NCBI RefSeq assembly: GCF_018904615.1
Contig: NZ_JADCNH010000015.1
Location: 1 to 64,000 of the forward strand
Length of the DNA: 64,000 nt
Reading direction: 5' to 3'
Origin: Verticiella alkaliphila
Lineage (GTDB): Bacteria; Pseudomonadota; Gammaproteobacteria; Burkholderiales; Burkholderiaceae_B
Shown: positions 45,430-57,586 of the stretch, piece by piece
Position numbering within the stretch: the stretch's first letter is position 1
How the letters are laid out: every line of letters begins with the position of its first letter
The notes under the pieces: model-generated
Told to the model about the DNA's origin: nothing
Databases searched by the model: none
What the model saw: the letters and a program-made list of their open reading frames with translations, nothing else
Program-made: the position numbers and the translations under genes

Positions 45430-46020
45430 TCAGCCACCATCGATCACCACCAGCGCGCGCGCGGGCGCCTCCCCCACCGCCTTCAGGCTGTGATCCAGGT
45501 AACCCGGAAAGCGCACGCTATCGTCACGGGCGAGCAACACCGTGTGCTCGCCAAAGCGCACCTGCACCTGGCCTTCCAGCACGAAGATCGTCTCCTCGCC
45601 GGCATGGTGCGCCACCGCACGCTCACCGTGCGAGCCGACCTGCACCAGCATGACGGCAGGACCGCCAGGCCGCGACCCTGGCGAGATCGCGGCATAGCGA
45701 TGGCCGCCATCGCCGGAATCCAGAGCGTGCTCGGGGCGCTCGTCCGCGCGGACGATCACCACCTCGTGCCGGGGGTCGAATTCGCCCAGCAGCACCGATA
45801 GCGGGACATTGAGCACGCCTGCCAGCACGTGCAGCGACCCCACCGACGCCGACTTCTCCCCGCGCTCGACGCGGGACAAAAAGCCCTTGTCCAGCCCCGC
45901 CTCCTGGGCGCATTGCGCCAGCGTCATGCGGCGCTCGCGACGCAACGCGCGTAGCCTCAGGCCGATCTGGGCGGGCGTGGGCGGAAGCGAGGATCGGGCA
46001 GCGGCCGGGATGCGGGGCAT
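45430..46020 (-). CDS. XRE-family regulator with C-terminal cupin
   Basis: A 196-residue regulator. The helix-turn-helix is GLRLRALRRERRMTLAQCAQEAGLDKGFLSRVERGEKSASV. The cupin domain has HHAGEETIFVLEGQVQVRFGEHTVLL and FPGYLDHSLKAVGEAPA, a small-ligand sensor typical of PuuR/SutR-like proteins. It is divergent from a class II aldolase gene, and the 125-base gap contains repeated TGGACAAC sites over the aldolase promoter. ATG 46020 is preferred; an upstream ATG at 46131 adds unconserved residues. Confidence 0.92.
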   Translation of the reverse strand: MPRIPAAARSSLPPTPAQIGLRLRALRRERRMTLAQCAQEAGLDKGFLSRVERGEKSASVGSLHVLAGVLNVPLSVLLGEFDPRHEVVIVRADERPEHALDSGDGGHRYAAISPGSRPGGPAVMLVQVGSHGERAVAHHAGEETIFVLEGQVQVRFGEHTVLLARDDSVRFPGYLDHSLKAVGEAPARALVVIDGG

Positions 46021-46084
46021 GGGGATGAACAAAGCGGAAACGCTGCATGATGCCACCAAGCCGGCTCCCCCAGGCAAACCCGGG

Positions 46085-46120
46085 TTGACGTCCTGGACAA
46101 CCGATTGTAATTTGGACAAC
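46085..46120 (+). promoter_or_regulatory. Aldolase promoter with overlapping TGGACAAC repeats
   Basis: TTGACG (46085-46090), 17 bases, TAATTT (46108-46113) form a plausible sigma-70 promoter for the gene at 46146. TGGACAAC occurs twice, at 46094-46101 and 46113-46120, 19 bases apart, and each copy is followed within ten bases by an inverted TTGT, making ACAA-N-TTGT dyads. One repeat lies in the spacer and one over the -10, suggesting repression by the divergent XRE-cupin protein. Confidence 0.5.
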
Positions 46121-46145
46121 TTGTTGCCCATCAGGAACTGTCACT

Positions 46146-46919
46146 ATGCAAGCCTCCGACGCCGATCTGCATCGCCGAGTGGATCGAGAGATCGCCGAGC
46201 GCATCACCCTGCCCTCCTGGACGCTCACCGAGCGTCTGACCCTCGCCTGCCGCATGCTCGCCGAACAAGGCCACTGGCACGGCGGGCTCGCCGGACAGAT
46301 CACGGCCCGCGGCGAGACACCGGACAGCTACTGGACGCTGCGCTTTGGCGTCGGCGCCGACGAGGCGACGCCTGCCGAACTCATCGAGATCGACGGCGAT
46401 CTGCAGCCGCGTGATGGTCGGTCCATGCCCAATCCGGCGACACGATTTCACATCTGGGTGTATCAGGAGCGCCCGGACGTGAACTGCATCGTGCACACCC
46501 ACCCGCCCGCGGTCACGGCCTTGTCCATGACCGGCGAGCCGCTCAGCGTCGCGCACATGGACGCCACGCCGTTCCACGGCGACTGCGCCTATCTCGACGA
46601 TTGGCCAGGCCTGCCCATCGGCAACAGCGAAGGCGAGATCATTGCGAACGCCCTGGGCAGCAAGCGCGCCCTGCTGTTGGCCAACCACGGTCTGCTCACC
46701 GCCGGCAAGACGATCGAAGAGGCCGCCGTCATGGCGATCTGGCTGGAACAGGCAGCGCAGGCGCAATTGCGCGCGCGAGCCGTGGGCCCCGTCAAGGCCG
46801 TCCCGGCAGAGCGCGCTCAAGGCGCACACGATTTCCTCGTCAAGCCCGAGATCACCGGACTGACGTTCGCCTACTTTGCCCGGCGCGTCCTGCGCCAATC
46901 CCCTGACTGCCTGGGCTGA
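46146..46919 (+). CDS. Class II aldolase/adducin family protein
   Basis: A 257-residue zinc-dependent aldolase or decarboxylase fold. The metal-binding His pairs are visible: VHTHPPAVTALSMTG and LLANHGLLTAGKTIEEA, with HGGLAGQITARG for the phosphate/substrate loop. Substrates range from fuculose phosphate to small hydroxy acids and cannot be set here. A TRAP-type receptor follows 34 bases downstream in the same direction, so the pair probably handles one imported acid. Confidence 0.9.
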   Translation: MQASDADLHRRVDREIAERITLPSWTLTERLTLACRMLAEQGHWHGGLAGQITARGETPDSYWTLRFGVGADEATPAELIEIDGDLQPRDGRSMPNPATRFHIWVYQERPDVNCIVHTHPPAVTALSMTGEPLSVAHMDATPFHGDCAYLDDWPGLPIGNSEGEIIANALGSKRALLLANHGLLTAGKTIEEAAVMAIWLEQAAQAQLRARAVGPVKAVPAERAQGAHDFLVKPEITGLTFAYFARRVLRQSPDCLG

Positions 46920-46953
46920 GCCCGCCCGCGCCCTCACTTACGCCGGAGTTGCC

Positions 46954-48038
46954 ATGCAGCGTCGCCGCTTCCTGACCACCGCGTCGCTGGGCTCCGTCGC
47001 CCTCGCCGCGCCCGCCATCGCGCAGACTGAACCCACCATCCAGTGGCGCATGCCCAGCAGTTTCCCGCGCTCGCTCGACACGGTGTGGGGCGCGGCCGAA
47101 CGCATCGCCGAACAGGTGGCGGCGCTCACGGACAACCGCTTCACCATCCGGGCGTTTCCGGCCGGCGAAATCGTGCCTGCGCTGCAGGTGCTGGACGCCG
47201 TGCAGACCGGTGCCGTGCCGTGCGGCCATACGGCCGGCTTCTACTACCTGGGCAAACAGCCCGCGCTGGCGTTCGACACCGGCGTACCGTTCGGCCTCAC
47301 GCCGCGTCAGCAGGATGCGTGGTTGCGCCACGGCGGCGGCGATGCCCTCATGCAGCCGCTGTACGCCCAATTCAACGCGATCGCGATCCCGTGCGGCAAC
47401 ACGGCGCCCAGATGGGTGGCTGGTTTCGCAAGCCGATCGACAAGGTCGAGGATTTGAAGGGGCTGCGCATCCGCACGCCCGGCCTGCTCAGCAAGGTCTA
47501 CGAAAAGCTGGGGGCGATCCCGCAGCAGATCGCCGGCAGCGACATCTATCCGGCGCTCGAGAAAGGCTCGCTGGATGCCGTCGAGTTTGTCGGACCCTTC
47601 GACGACGAGAAGCTGGGTTTCGCCAAGGTGGCGCAGTATTACTACGGCCCTGGCGTGATGGAGCTCGGGGCAAACCTGGCCTTCACCGTCAATCGGGACG
47701 CCTGGGCCGGCCTGCCGCCCCGCTACCAGGCCGTGTTGCGTGCGGCCTGCGCTGAAGCCGCGGCCGATCTGCTGGCCAAGTACGATGCCAACAATATCTC
47801 GGCATTGCGCCGCCTGATCGCCCAGGGCACGCAACTCAAGAGCTGGCCTGTACCGGTCATGCAGGCCATGCAGGACGCCACGCGTGCCGTGCTGGACGAG
47901 TACGCCGCAGCCGACGCGAGCTTCGCCGAGGTGCTGAAATCGTGGCGGACGTTCCGCTCGGATCAGCTCCTGTGGGCGAGCGTGAATGATGGCGCGGCGT
48001 CCCAGTTCCTCATGAGTACGCGACAGAAAGGGGTGTGA
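46954..48038 (+). CDS. TRAP-transporter DctP-family binding protein, one frameshift as sequenced
   Basis: A 361-residue periplasmic receptor once a single base is restored. A twin-arginine signal is visible (QRRRFLTTASLGSVALAAPAIA). The first frame runs to IAIPCGNT; the second continues GAQMGGWFRKPIDKVEDLKGLRIRTPGL, matching the DctP family through the junction. A missing G at about 47403 (ACGGCGCCC instead of ACGGGCGCCC) restores NTGAQMGG. Total length plus one base is divisible by three. No DctQM membrane genes are nearby. Confidence 0.85.
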
Positions 48039-48071
48039 TCGCTCCGGCCGACGCGACGTCGCCCGTCACAC

Positions 48072-48446
48072 TCACCGCCGCGGCACGTGAGGCTGTGCGT
48101 TGATGACGTCGGGCTGCTCGCGCAGGCGTCGCGAGGCCTCCTCGGCCGACATGCCCTCAGGCGGGGCCACCAGAGCGCCGTCGATCACGCCCAGCGTCTG
48201 CACCATGCGCACACCGACCGCATCGTTGGCCGTCTGTGCACCAAAGGAGCGCGGCCCCTGGCGGTACTGCACGACGACGAGGTTGGTGGTCTCGGCTGCC
48301 GGGGGCGAGGCAGGTGCCCGCACGCCACGTTCACCACCCATCCATGTCGGCATCCAGGCACACCCCGACAGCACGGTGGCCGCCAGGCCGCAGAGAACGA
48401 GCGGCCGCAGACCGGCCAGACGACGACGAGGGAAAGACGCAGGCAT
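48072..48446 (-). CDS. Small predicted lipoprotein, function unknown
   Basis: A 124-residue protein. The N-terminal FPRRRLAGLRPLVLCGLAATVLSGC is a lipoprotein signal with lipobox LSGC. The remainder is unassigned (NLVVVQYRQGPRSFGAQTANDAVGV; EEASRRLREQPDVINAQPHVPRR), the C-terminal part resembling a short propeptide-inhibitor-like repeat. It follows atpC on the same strand beyond the operon terminator. I do not recognise a named family. Confidence 0.7.
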   Translation of the reverse strand: MPASFPRRRLAGLRPLVLCGLAATVLSGCAWMPTWMGGERGVRAPASPPAAETTNLVVVQYRQGPRSFGAQTANDAVGVRMVQTLGVIDGALVAPPEGMSAEEASRRLREQPDVINAQPHVPRR

Positions 48447-48549
48447 GGGGGAGCACCGGAAAATGGCGAAACCCCAAGCATAGCAATGACGCGCGGTGCC
48501 ACCGCGCGGCGACGTGACGTGCGGGGTGTAGGCCGCGATCGTGTGCCTC

Positions 48550-48590
48550 AAAAAACAAAACCCGCCAGCGGCCTTGACGGGCCGGGCGGG
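48550..48590 (-). terminator. Rho-independent terminator of the atp operon
   Basis: On the minus strand: CCCGCC-CGGCC, loop CGTCAA, GGCCG-CT-GGCGGG, then TTTTGTTTTTT. The two-part stem plus T-run directly after atpC (which ends at 48640) is a textbook intrinsic terminator. Confidence 0.88.
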
Positions 48591-48639
48591 TCCAGACGCC
48601 ACCCACCGGCGCAGACCGGCGGGCGAACATGCCAAGCGA

Positions 48640-49053
48640 TCAGCGACCGCGAAGCTTGCGGATCGCGGCGAGCTGGGCAGCCAGCATCGCGAGTTCGGCT
48701 TCGACGACGGCGACTTCGGTCTTGTCCTTGGCTTGGCGCAGCGCTTCCTCGGCCTGCTGGCGTGCAGCCACAGCCTTGGCTTCGTCCAGATCCTGCGAGC
48801 GGATCGCGGTATCGGACAGCACCGTGACGGTACCCGGTTGGACTTCGAGCAGACCGCCAGCGACGAAGACGTGCTCTTCGCTGTTGTCGGCACGCACGAT
48901 CTTGACCGTGCCAGGACGGATGCGCGAGATCAGCGGCGTGTGACCGGGCAGAATGCCGAGTTCGCCGGCTTCGCCCGGCAGGGACACGAACTTCGCCTCG
49001 CCGGCGAACAGCGAGTGCTCGGCGCTCACGACATCGACGTGAATGGTTGCCAT
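48640..49053 (-). CDS. atpC: ATP synthase epsilon subunit
   Basis: The 137-residue epsilon subunit of F1, in the central stalk with gamma. The start [41 protein letters not shown] is the conserved beta-sandwich; the C-terminal helical hairpin ([22 protein letters not shown]) inhibits ATP hydrolysis. It is last in the atp operon, 103 bases after atpD. Confidence 0.97.
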   Translation of the reverse strand: MATIHVDVVSAEHSLFAGEAKFVSLPGEAGELGILPGHTPLISRIRPGTVKIVRADNSEEHVFVAGGLLEVQPGTVTVLSDTAIRSQDLDEAKAVAARQQAEEALRQAKDKTEVAVVEAELAMLAAQLAAIRKLRGR

Positions 49054-49156
49054 GGGGCTATTCCTCGTGGAGCATCGCGCAGGCCGAACGACCCGGCCTG
49101 GCATTGCAAAGGGTTCCGCAGGGCCGCCCCCAGAGGGCGGCCACTGCGCGAACGGA

Positions 49157-51537
<2,381 letters not shown>

Positions 51538-51587
51538 AGCTTAATCCTAGACCCGGGGCAGCCAGTTGCCTGGCCGCCCCTCGGTGT

Positions 51588-53128
51588 TTAGAACGAACCG
51601 TTCTTCTTGAAGTCCTTGATGGCCTCGACCAGCTTGGGCTCATCGTCCTTCGACAGTTCCTTGGTGTCCTCGATGCGGCCGATGAGGTCGGCATGCTTGG
51701 ACTTGAGGAAGTCCTTCAGGCCCTTCTCGAACGGCAGCACCTTTGCCACGTCCACGTCGTCCAGATAGCCGTTGTTCACGGCGAAGAGCGACACGGCGAG
51801 TTCCCACACCTGCAGCGGCTGGTACTGGGGCTGCTTGAGCAGCTCCACCACGCGCTTGCCGCGCTCGAGCTGGCGGCGGGTGGCTTCGTCCAGATCGGAG
51901 GCGAACTGCGCGAACGCAGCCAGTTCACGATACTGGGCGAGGTCGGTACGGATACCGCCCGACAGCTTCTTCACGACCTTGGTCTGCGCAGCACCACCGA
52001 CGCGGGACACGGAGATACCGGCGTTGATGGCCGGGCGCACACCGGCGTTGAAGAGGTCGGTTTCCAGGAAGATCTGGCCGTCGGTGATCGAGATCACGTT
52101 GGTGGGCACGAAGGCCGACACGTCACCGGCTTGCGTTTCGATGATCGGCAGCGCCGTCAGCGAACCCGTCTTGCCCTTGACCTCGCCGTTGGTGAACTTC
52201 TCGACATACTCTTCGTTCACACGAGCGGCACGCTCGAGCAGACGGGAGTGGAGATAGAACACGTCGCCGGGGTAGGCTTCGCGGCCGGGCGGGCGGCGCA
52301 GCAGCAGCGAGACTTGACGGTAGGCCCAGGCCTGCTTGGTCAGGTCGTCATAGATGATGATGGCGTCTTCGCCACGATCGCGGAAGTACTCGCCCATCGT
52401 GCAGCCGGAGTAGGCAGCCAGGTATTGCATGGCGGCCGATTCGGCAGCCGGCGCAGCGACGATGATCGTGTATTCAAGGGCGCCGTCTCTTCGAGCTTGC
52501 GCACCACGTTGTTGACGGTCGACGCCTTCTGGCCGATCGCCACGTACACGCAGGTGATGCCCTTGCCCTTCTGGCTGATGATCGTGTCGACGGCCACCGC
52601 GGTCTTGCCGGTCTGGCGATCGCCAATGATCAGCTCGCGCTGACCGCGGCCGATCGGCACCATGGCGTCGATAGCCTTCAGGCCGGTCTGCACCGGTTGC
52701 GAGACGGACTTACGGGCGATCACGCCCGGCGCGACCTTCTCGAGCACGTCGGTCATCTTCGCGTTGATCGGGCCCTTGCCGTCGATCGGCATGCCCAGCG
52801 CGTTGACGACACGACCCTTGAGCTCGGGGCCCACCGGCACTTCCAGAATGCGGCCGGTCGTCTTGACCGGATCGCCTTCGGAGATCTGGGTGTACTCACC
52901 CAGGATCACGGCGCCGACGGAGTCACGCTCGAGGTTGAGCGCGAGACCGAAGGTGTTGTTCGGGAACTCGAGCATTTCGCCCTGCATCACATCGGACAGA
53001 CCGTGGATGCGGGTGATGCCGTCAGTGACCGACACCACGGTACCTTGGGTGCGGATATCGGTCGACGCGCCCAGGCCCTGGATACGGCTCTTCAGCAGTT
53101 CGCTGATCTCGGACGGATTGAGTTGCAT
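51588..53128 (-). CDS. atpA: ATP synthase alpha subunit, one frameshift as sequenced
   Basis: The regulatory alpha subunit of F1, 513 residues once corrected. First frame: [17 protein letters not shown], with Walker [14 protein letters not shown], up to [10 protein letters not shown]. Second frame resumes with [22 protein letters not shown] and continues to the normal end. The coding strand reads GAGACGGCGCCCTTGAA; adding one G gives ACG GGC GCC CTT GAA TAC, the universal GALEYT sequence. The missing base is at about 52483. As atpA is required for a working ATP synthase and the rest is intact, sequencing error is the likely cause. Confidence 0.95.
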
Positions 53129-53163
53129 GGATAGACTCCTGGAATCCTGTTGGCCGGCGCCTG

Positions 53164-53706
53164 TCAGTTGGCGACCAGCGAATCGCGCATGCGCTCGAGC
53201 TGCGCACGCACCGAAGCGTCCAGCACCTGGTCGCCCACCGCGACGCGCACGCCGCCGATCAGCGCGGGCTCGACGCGCACGATCGGCTTGAGCTTCAGAC
53301 CAAATTTCTTCTCGAGCCCGGCGAGCAGGTCGGCCACCTGCGCGCTGGTCAGCTCGTACGCGCTCGCGATGTGCGCGTCGGCAACGCCTTCGTGCCGGTT
53401 CTTCAGCTGGCCGAACTGCACCGCGATCTCGGGCAGCAGGTCAAGCCGGTCATTCTCGGCAAGAAGGGAAAGGAAATTCGCGGCCGTCGGGGAGACGGTC
53501 GACTTCACCAACGAGCCCAACAGCCCGGCGCGCGCGGGGGCGTCCAGGCGGGGGTCGGCGAGGGCAGCCTGCACCTCGGGGTGCTCAGCGGCCTGCGCCA
53601 TCTCGTTGACCAGCGCCGCCCAGGCTGCCAGGTCGGCACCGTCGGTGCGCGCGGCGCCGAACAGAGCTTCGGCGTACGGCCGGGCGATGGTAGACAGTTC
53701 AGCCAT
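53164..53706 (-). CDS. atpH: ATP synthase delta subunit
   Basis: The 180-residue delta subunit linking F1 to the peripheral stalk. The N terminus [16 protein letters not shown] and the late [33 protein letters not shown] are family signatures. It is 35 bases from atpA and 17 from atpF. Confidence 0.97.
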   Translation of the reverse strand: MAELSTIARPYAEALFGAARTDGADLAAWAALVNEMAQAAEHPEVQAALADPRLDAPARAGLLGSLVKSTVSPTAANFLSLLAENDRLDLLPEIAVQFGQLKNRHEGVADAHIASAYELTSAQVADLLAGLEKKFGLKLKPIVRVEPALIGGVRVAVGDQVLDASVRAQLERMRDSLVAN

Positions 53707-53723
53707 GGTTCGGCATCCGGGGG

Positions 53724-54194
53724 TTAGAGTTGCGCCTTGAGCTGGCCCAGCAGGTCGGCATGCGCCTGCGCGTTGACTTCACGGCGCAGGATCTGCTCGG
53801 CGCCCTTGACGGCCAGATCGGCCACGGCATCGCGCAGCGCCGCACGGGCACGCTGGACTTCCTGTTCGGCTTCCTGCTGAGCTTGTGCCACGATGCGGGC
53901 ACGCTCGGCTTCCGCCTCGCGGCGAGCCTGCTCGATCAGCGCAGCAGCCTGCTTCTCGGCGTCCGCCACGCGGGCCTGGTTCTCGGCCTTGGCGGAAGAC
54001 TCCAGCAGACTGACACGGGCTTGCGCCTGTGCGAGATCCGCGCGGCCACGCTCGGCATCGGCCAGCCCGGCAGCGATTTTCTGGCGGCGCTCTTCCATGG
54101 CCTTCGTCAGCGGCGGCCACACGAATTTCATCGTGAACCAGCCGAGAATGAAGAACACGAGCATCTGAAAGATGATCGTTGCGTTCAGATTCAC
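53724..54194 (-). CDS. atpF: ATP synthase subunit b
   Basis: The 156-residue peripheral stalk subunit. One N-terminal membrane helix ([26 protein letters not shown]) is followed by a long charged coiled coil ([20 protein letters not shown] onward). GTG at 54194 gives the conserved VNLNAT start and the normal 156-residue length; the longer frame upstream is unconserved. Confidence 0.96.
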   Translation of the reverse strand: MNLNATIIFQMLVFFILGWFTMKFVWPPLTKAMEERRQKIAAGLADAERGRADLAQAQARVSLLESSAKAENQARVADAEKQAAALIEQARREAEAERARIVAQAQQEAEQEVQRARAALRDAVADLAVKGAEQILRREVNAQAHADLLGQLKAQL

Positions 54195-54293
54195 GGTCGT
54201 TTCCCTATAGCAATGATGCGTCAGTCGTGGCGGCGGCACCTCGGCCCATCGGACCGCCACGCCTTGTTTAGCGCGAGGCTTTCAGCCTGTTGC

Positions 54294-54557
<264 letters not shown>

Positions 54558-54657
54558 TCAGAAGCGAAAACAAGGTTGGAAATTGGTGAGGTCCCGGAAG
54601 AATGGAACCGCACCCTGCACCCGGTATGACCCGGCGTTTTCGGTACATGTCAGCGCC

Positions 54658-54708
54658 GGCCCGTCCGCCCGTCGGGGCGCCGCCCCGCCGGGTAACGGCG
54701 AACGGGCC
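54658..54708. repeat. Nested hairpin between atpB and atpE
   Basis: An outer stem GGCCCGT/ACGGGCC (54658-54664 with 54702-54708) encloses CGGGGC-GCC-GCCCCG (54673-54687). It lies in the 189-base gap between the stop of atpB and start of atpE and has no T-run, so it may tune mRNA stability or the high translation of subunit c rather than terminate. Confidence 0.5.
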
Positions 54709-54725
54709 GGGCCGGATTGCACCAT

Positions 54726-55589
54726 CTAGTGCCCTTCGTGTGCCTGACCGATGTACACGAGGGTGAGCATCATGAAGATGAACCCTTGCAGCAACACGAT
54801 CATCACGTGGAAGATGGCCCAGATGGAACCCGCCAGCAGGTGCCCGAAACCGAATGCCAGGCTGGAGGCGTTGAAGCCCGTCCAGCCAGCGCCCAAGAGC
54901 GCGATCAGCATGAAAATGAGTTCGCCGGCGAACATGTTGCCAAACAACCGCATGCCCAGCGAGACCGTCTTGGCGAGGTACTCGATGACATTCAGGAGGA
55001 AGTTGGCAGGTGCCAGCACGACGGCGCCGATGCCATGGGCATGGAACGGCGCGGTAAAGAGTTCCTTCACGAAACCGCCCGGGCTCTTGATCTTGGCGCC
55101 GTAGTACAGCGACAGCAGGAGCACACCGAGGGCCATGCCCAGGGGCACGTTCAGATCAGCCGTGGGAAGGATGCGATGGTACGGAATCAGCGCTTCGAGG
55201 CCGGTCCATGCCAGGATGCGGGGGATCAGATCGACCGGCACCAGATCGAGTGCGTTCATCAGCACGATCCAGAGGAACACGGTCAGCGCGAGCGGCGAGA
55301 CGAAACGACGCGATGCCTCGTTCGGAACGATGCTCTTGGACTGCTCTTCGACCATCTCCACGAGCAGTTCGACACCGGCCTGGAAGCGGCCCGGCACACC
55401 GGAGGTGACCTTGCGTGCGGCGCGCCAGAGCACGAAGCACACAATCACGCCCATCAGGATCGACCAGAAGAGCGAGTCGTAGTTGACGATGCCAAAGTGT
55501 GCAATGTCTTGCTGGGGGTGCCCGGTGTTGTTGAAGTGCCCCAGATGGTGCACAACATATTCGGACGCGTTGGGTGCAGCACTAGCCAT
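54726..55589 (-). CDS. atpB: ATP synthase subunit a
   Basis: The 287-residue stator channel subunit. Conserved membrane segments include [23 protein letters not shown] with the essential Arg, and the C-terminal [31 protein letters not shown] 55589 ([18 protein letters not shown]) is the usual beta-proteobacterial start. Confidence 0.97.
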   Translation of the reverse strand: MASAAPNASEYVVHHLGHFNNTGHPQQDIAHFGIVNYDSLFWSILMGVIVCFVLWRAARKVTSGVPGRFQAGVELLVEMVEEQSKSIVPNEASRRFVSPLALTVFLWIVLMNALDLVPVDLIPRILAWTGLEALIPYHRILPTADLNVPLGMALGVLLLSLYYGAKIKSPGGFVKELFTAPFHAHGIGAVVLAPANFLLNVIEYLAKTVSLGMRLFGNMFAGELIFMLIALLGAGWTGFNASSLAFGFGHLLAGSIWAIFHVMIVLLQGFIFMMLTLVYIGQAHEGH

Positions 55590-55664
55590 CGGTGTGAACC
55601 TTTGCAGGAGCCCGCCGCCGCGTCGAGCCCGCGCGGCTGGCGCAGGACACGGCATCAGGGATGT

Positions 55665-56132
55665 TTATGAATCTTTGAACAGCAGCAAACCGTATTGGCT
55701 CTTGAGGGCAACCACCAGACCGATGAAGACCGCGGGCCAGACAAGCACGTCCTGACCGAGTTTCGCCGCCAGCCCCAGCAGTACGCCGGTGGAGCCGAGC
55801 TTGATGAACTCACCCAGGAAGAACGTGGCCGACGACGTCCCCTTTGGCCGGAAGATGCCGAACAACAACCGCAACGCAAACAGAACATTCGGAATCGAAC
55901 AGGCCGCCGCCCCCACCAGTGCCGAAACACCGGCCATGGGGCCCGACACCATCCACGCGAGGAGCGCCACGACCACCGTCACCGCCAGCTGCACGAGGAT
56001 CGAACGCGCCAGCATTCTGGCGGAATGTCGATCGAACTCGGCGAGCTGCTCGGGCGTGGGCGCCGTGGCTGGTACGTCGCGCGCATCGCTCTCGTCAGCG
56101 TCGTCGTCCCAAGCGTTGTATGGCACCTGCAT
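55665..56132 (-). CDS. atpI: ATP synthase subunit I (AtpI-like assembly protein)
   Basis: About 155 residues with four predicted membrane helices (SILVQLAVTVVVALLAWMV, GVSALVGAAACSIPNVLFALRL, FFLGEFIKLGSTGVLLGLAAKL, VWPAVFIGLVVALKSQYGLLLF). GEFIKL is typical of the AtpI family, which helps assemble the c-ring. ATG 56132 (MQVPYNAW) is chosen; an in-frame TTG at 56174 would add 14 residues. First gene of the operon. Confidence 0.88.
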   Translation of the reverse strand: MQVPYNAWDDDADESDARDVPATAPTPEQLAEFDRHSARMLARSILVQLAVTVVVALLAWMVSGPMAGVSALVGAAACSIPNVLFALRLLFGIFRPKGTSSATFFLGEFIKLGSTGVLLGLAAKLGQDVLVWPAVFIGLVVALKSQYGLLLFKDS

Positions 56133-56247
56133 CCTTTGCACGTAGCGGTAAAAAGCGCGCCCCTTCGGTGCCAACCGATGGGATCTGGGGGATAACCCCC
56201 GTCAATGAACGCTTAAAACCGGTTTTCTGTAGGCGTCAAACTTTTCG

Positions 56248-56277
56248 AGTATAGCTTGAATTGTGCAGGTGCCGCAA
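56248..56277 (-). promoter_or_regulatory. Possible sigma-70 promoter of the atp operon
   Basis: On the minus strand: TTGCGG (56277-56272), 18 bases, TATACT (56253-56248). The -10 matches five of six consensus bases, the -35 three. It lies in the 203-base AT-richer gap upstream of atpI, which also holds the palindrome AAAACCGGTTTT at 56215-56226. Confidence 0.45.
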
Positions 56278-56335
56278 TTCGTTACCGCACTTGTGTGGAG
56301 CGCAGGCGTATCCAGAAGACCACAGTTGAGCACCG

Positions 56336-57466
56336 TTATGGTGCAATAAGGGCCGAATTGACGTCAGCGATGTCGGCCAGACCGCTCAGCGCCATGACGC
56401 GGTCGACCTCCTCGCGCAGCATGGCGAGCGCGCGTGCCGCCCCCGCCTGCCCTGCTGCCGCCACGCCGTACTGCACGGCACGGCCCACGAGCACCGCGTC
56501 CGCGCCCAGCGCCCGCGCCTTGACGATGTCCACGCCCCGCCGCACGCCGCCATCGATCAGCACCGGTCGGCCCTGCGCCACGGCCACCACCTCGGGCAGC
56601 ACGTCGAGCGCGCTCACCGCACCATCGAGTTGCCGCCCGCCGTGGTTGGACAGGATGACACCGTCCACGCCCAGGGCGAAGGCGTCGCGCGCATCGTCCG
56701 GATGGAGCACGCCCTTCACGAGCAGCCGGTGTGGCCAGCGCTCGCGCAGACGCGCCAAGGCCGTCCAGTCGTAGCTCGCATCCATCTGCCGCTTGAGCAG
56801 GGCGGCCTGGGAATCTGCATCCGTGGCATCCACGCTTGCCAGGTTCGCCAGCTGCGGGGCGCCATGCCGCAGCATCTGCAGGGCCCAGGCAGGATGGCGC
56901 GCCACGTCCAGCGCCGTGCGCGGCGTGATGCGAAACGGCTGGGAGAACCCGTTGCGCAGGTCACGCTCGCGGTAGCCGCTCACCGGCACGTCGATGGTCA
57001 GCACCAGCGTGCGGTAGCCGGCAGCGAGCGCACGATCGACCAAGCCGTCCGCGAGCGCACGGCTGATCACATAGAGCTGGAACCAGAGATTGCCGCCCGC
57101 CTCTCGGGCGACATCCTCGAGCGTTGCGCTCGAGGCCGTCGAGAGAATGTAGGGCACCCCCGCCTCAGCCGCTGCCTTGGCAACGAGGACGTCGGCGCGT
57201 GGCCAGAAGACGCCGGCCAGGCCGACAGGCGCGACGGCCATTGGGGAGCGCCAAGTCTCACCCAGCAGCTCCACGGACTGTTGGCGTTGCGCGGTGTCCT
57301 TCAAGAGGCGCGGGCGCAACCGGATGGCTTCAAAGGCCGCCCGGTTGGCACGCAGCGTGACCTCGTCCTCCGCACCGCCATCCAGATACTCGAAGACCAT
57401 GCGTGGCAGTCGGCGGCGCGCGCGCTCACGCAGATCGGCAATGTTGGCAAGAGGTGTGGACAACAT
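56336..57466 (-). CDS. FMN-dependent alpha-hydroxy-acid dehydrogenase (L-lactate dehydrogenase-like)
   Basis: A 376-residue TIM-barrel FMN enzyme oxidising L-2-hydroxy acids. Seen: FEYLDGGAEDEVTLRANRAAF, PVGLAGVFWPRADVLVAKAA, FQLYV, and SNHGGRQLDGAVSALDVLPEVV with the catalytic His and substrate Arg, then IDGGVRRGVDIVKARALGADAVLVGR. It resembles LldD and mandelate dehydrogenase. It stands with a LysR, a MarR and a GlcD/Dld-type oxidase between atpI and parB. Confidence 0.92.
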   Translation of the reverse strand: MLSTPLANIADLRERARRRLPRMVFEYLDGGAEDEVTLRANRAAFEAIRLRPRLLKDTAQRQQSVELLGETWRSPMAVAPVGLAGVFWPRADVLVAKAAAEAGVPYILSTASSATLEDVAREAGGNLWFQLYVISRALADGLVDRALAAGYRTLVLTIDVPVSGYRERDLRNGFSQPFRITPRTALDVARHPAWALQMLRHGAPQLANLASVDATDADSQAALLKRQMDASYDWTALARLRERWPHRLLVKGVLHPDDARDAFALGVDGVILSNHGGRQLDGAVSALDVLPEVVAVAQGRPVLIDGGVRRGVDIVKARALGADAVLVGRAVQYGVAAAGQAGAARALAMLREEVDRVMALSGLADIADVNSALIAP

Positions 57467-57586
57467 GGCAGCACCGTCAGAAAGAATTCATCACGAGCCG
57501 CACGGCGAGCATCGCCGGCGAGCGAGCCTGGCGCATCGCGCTGCGCCCGGCGCAGCACTATGCCCGATGCACGGCCGATGCCGCCA

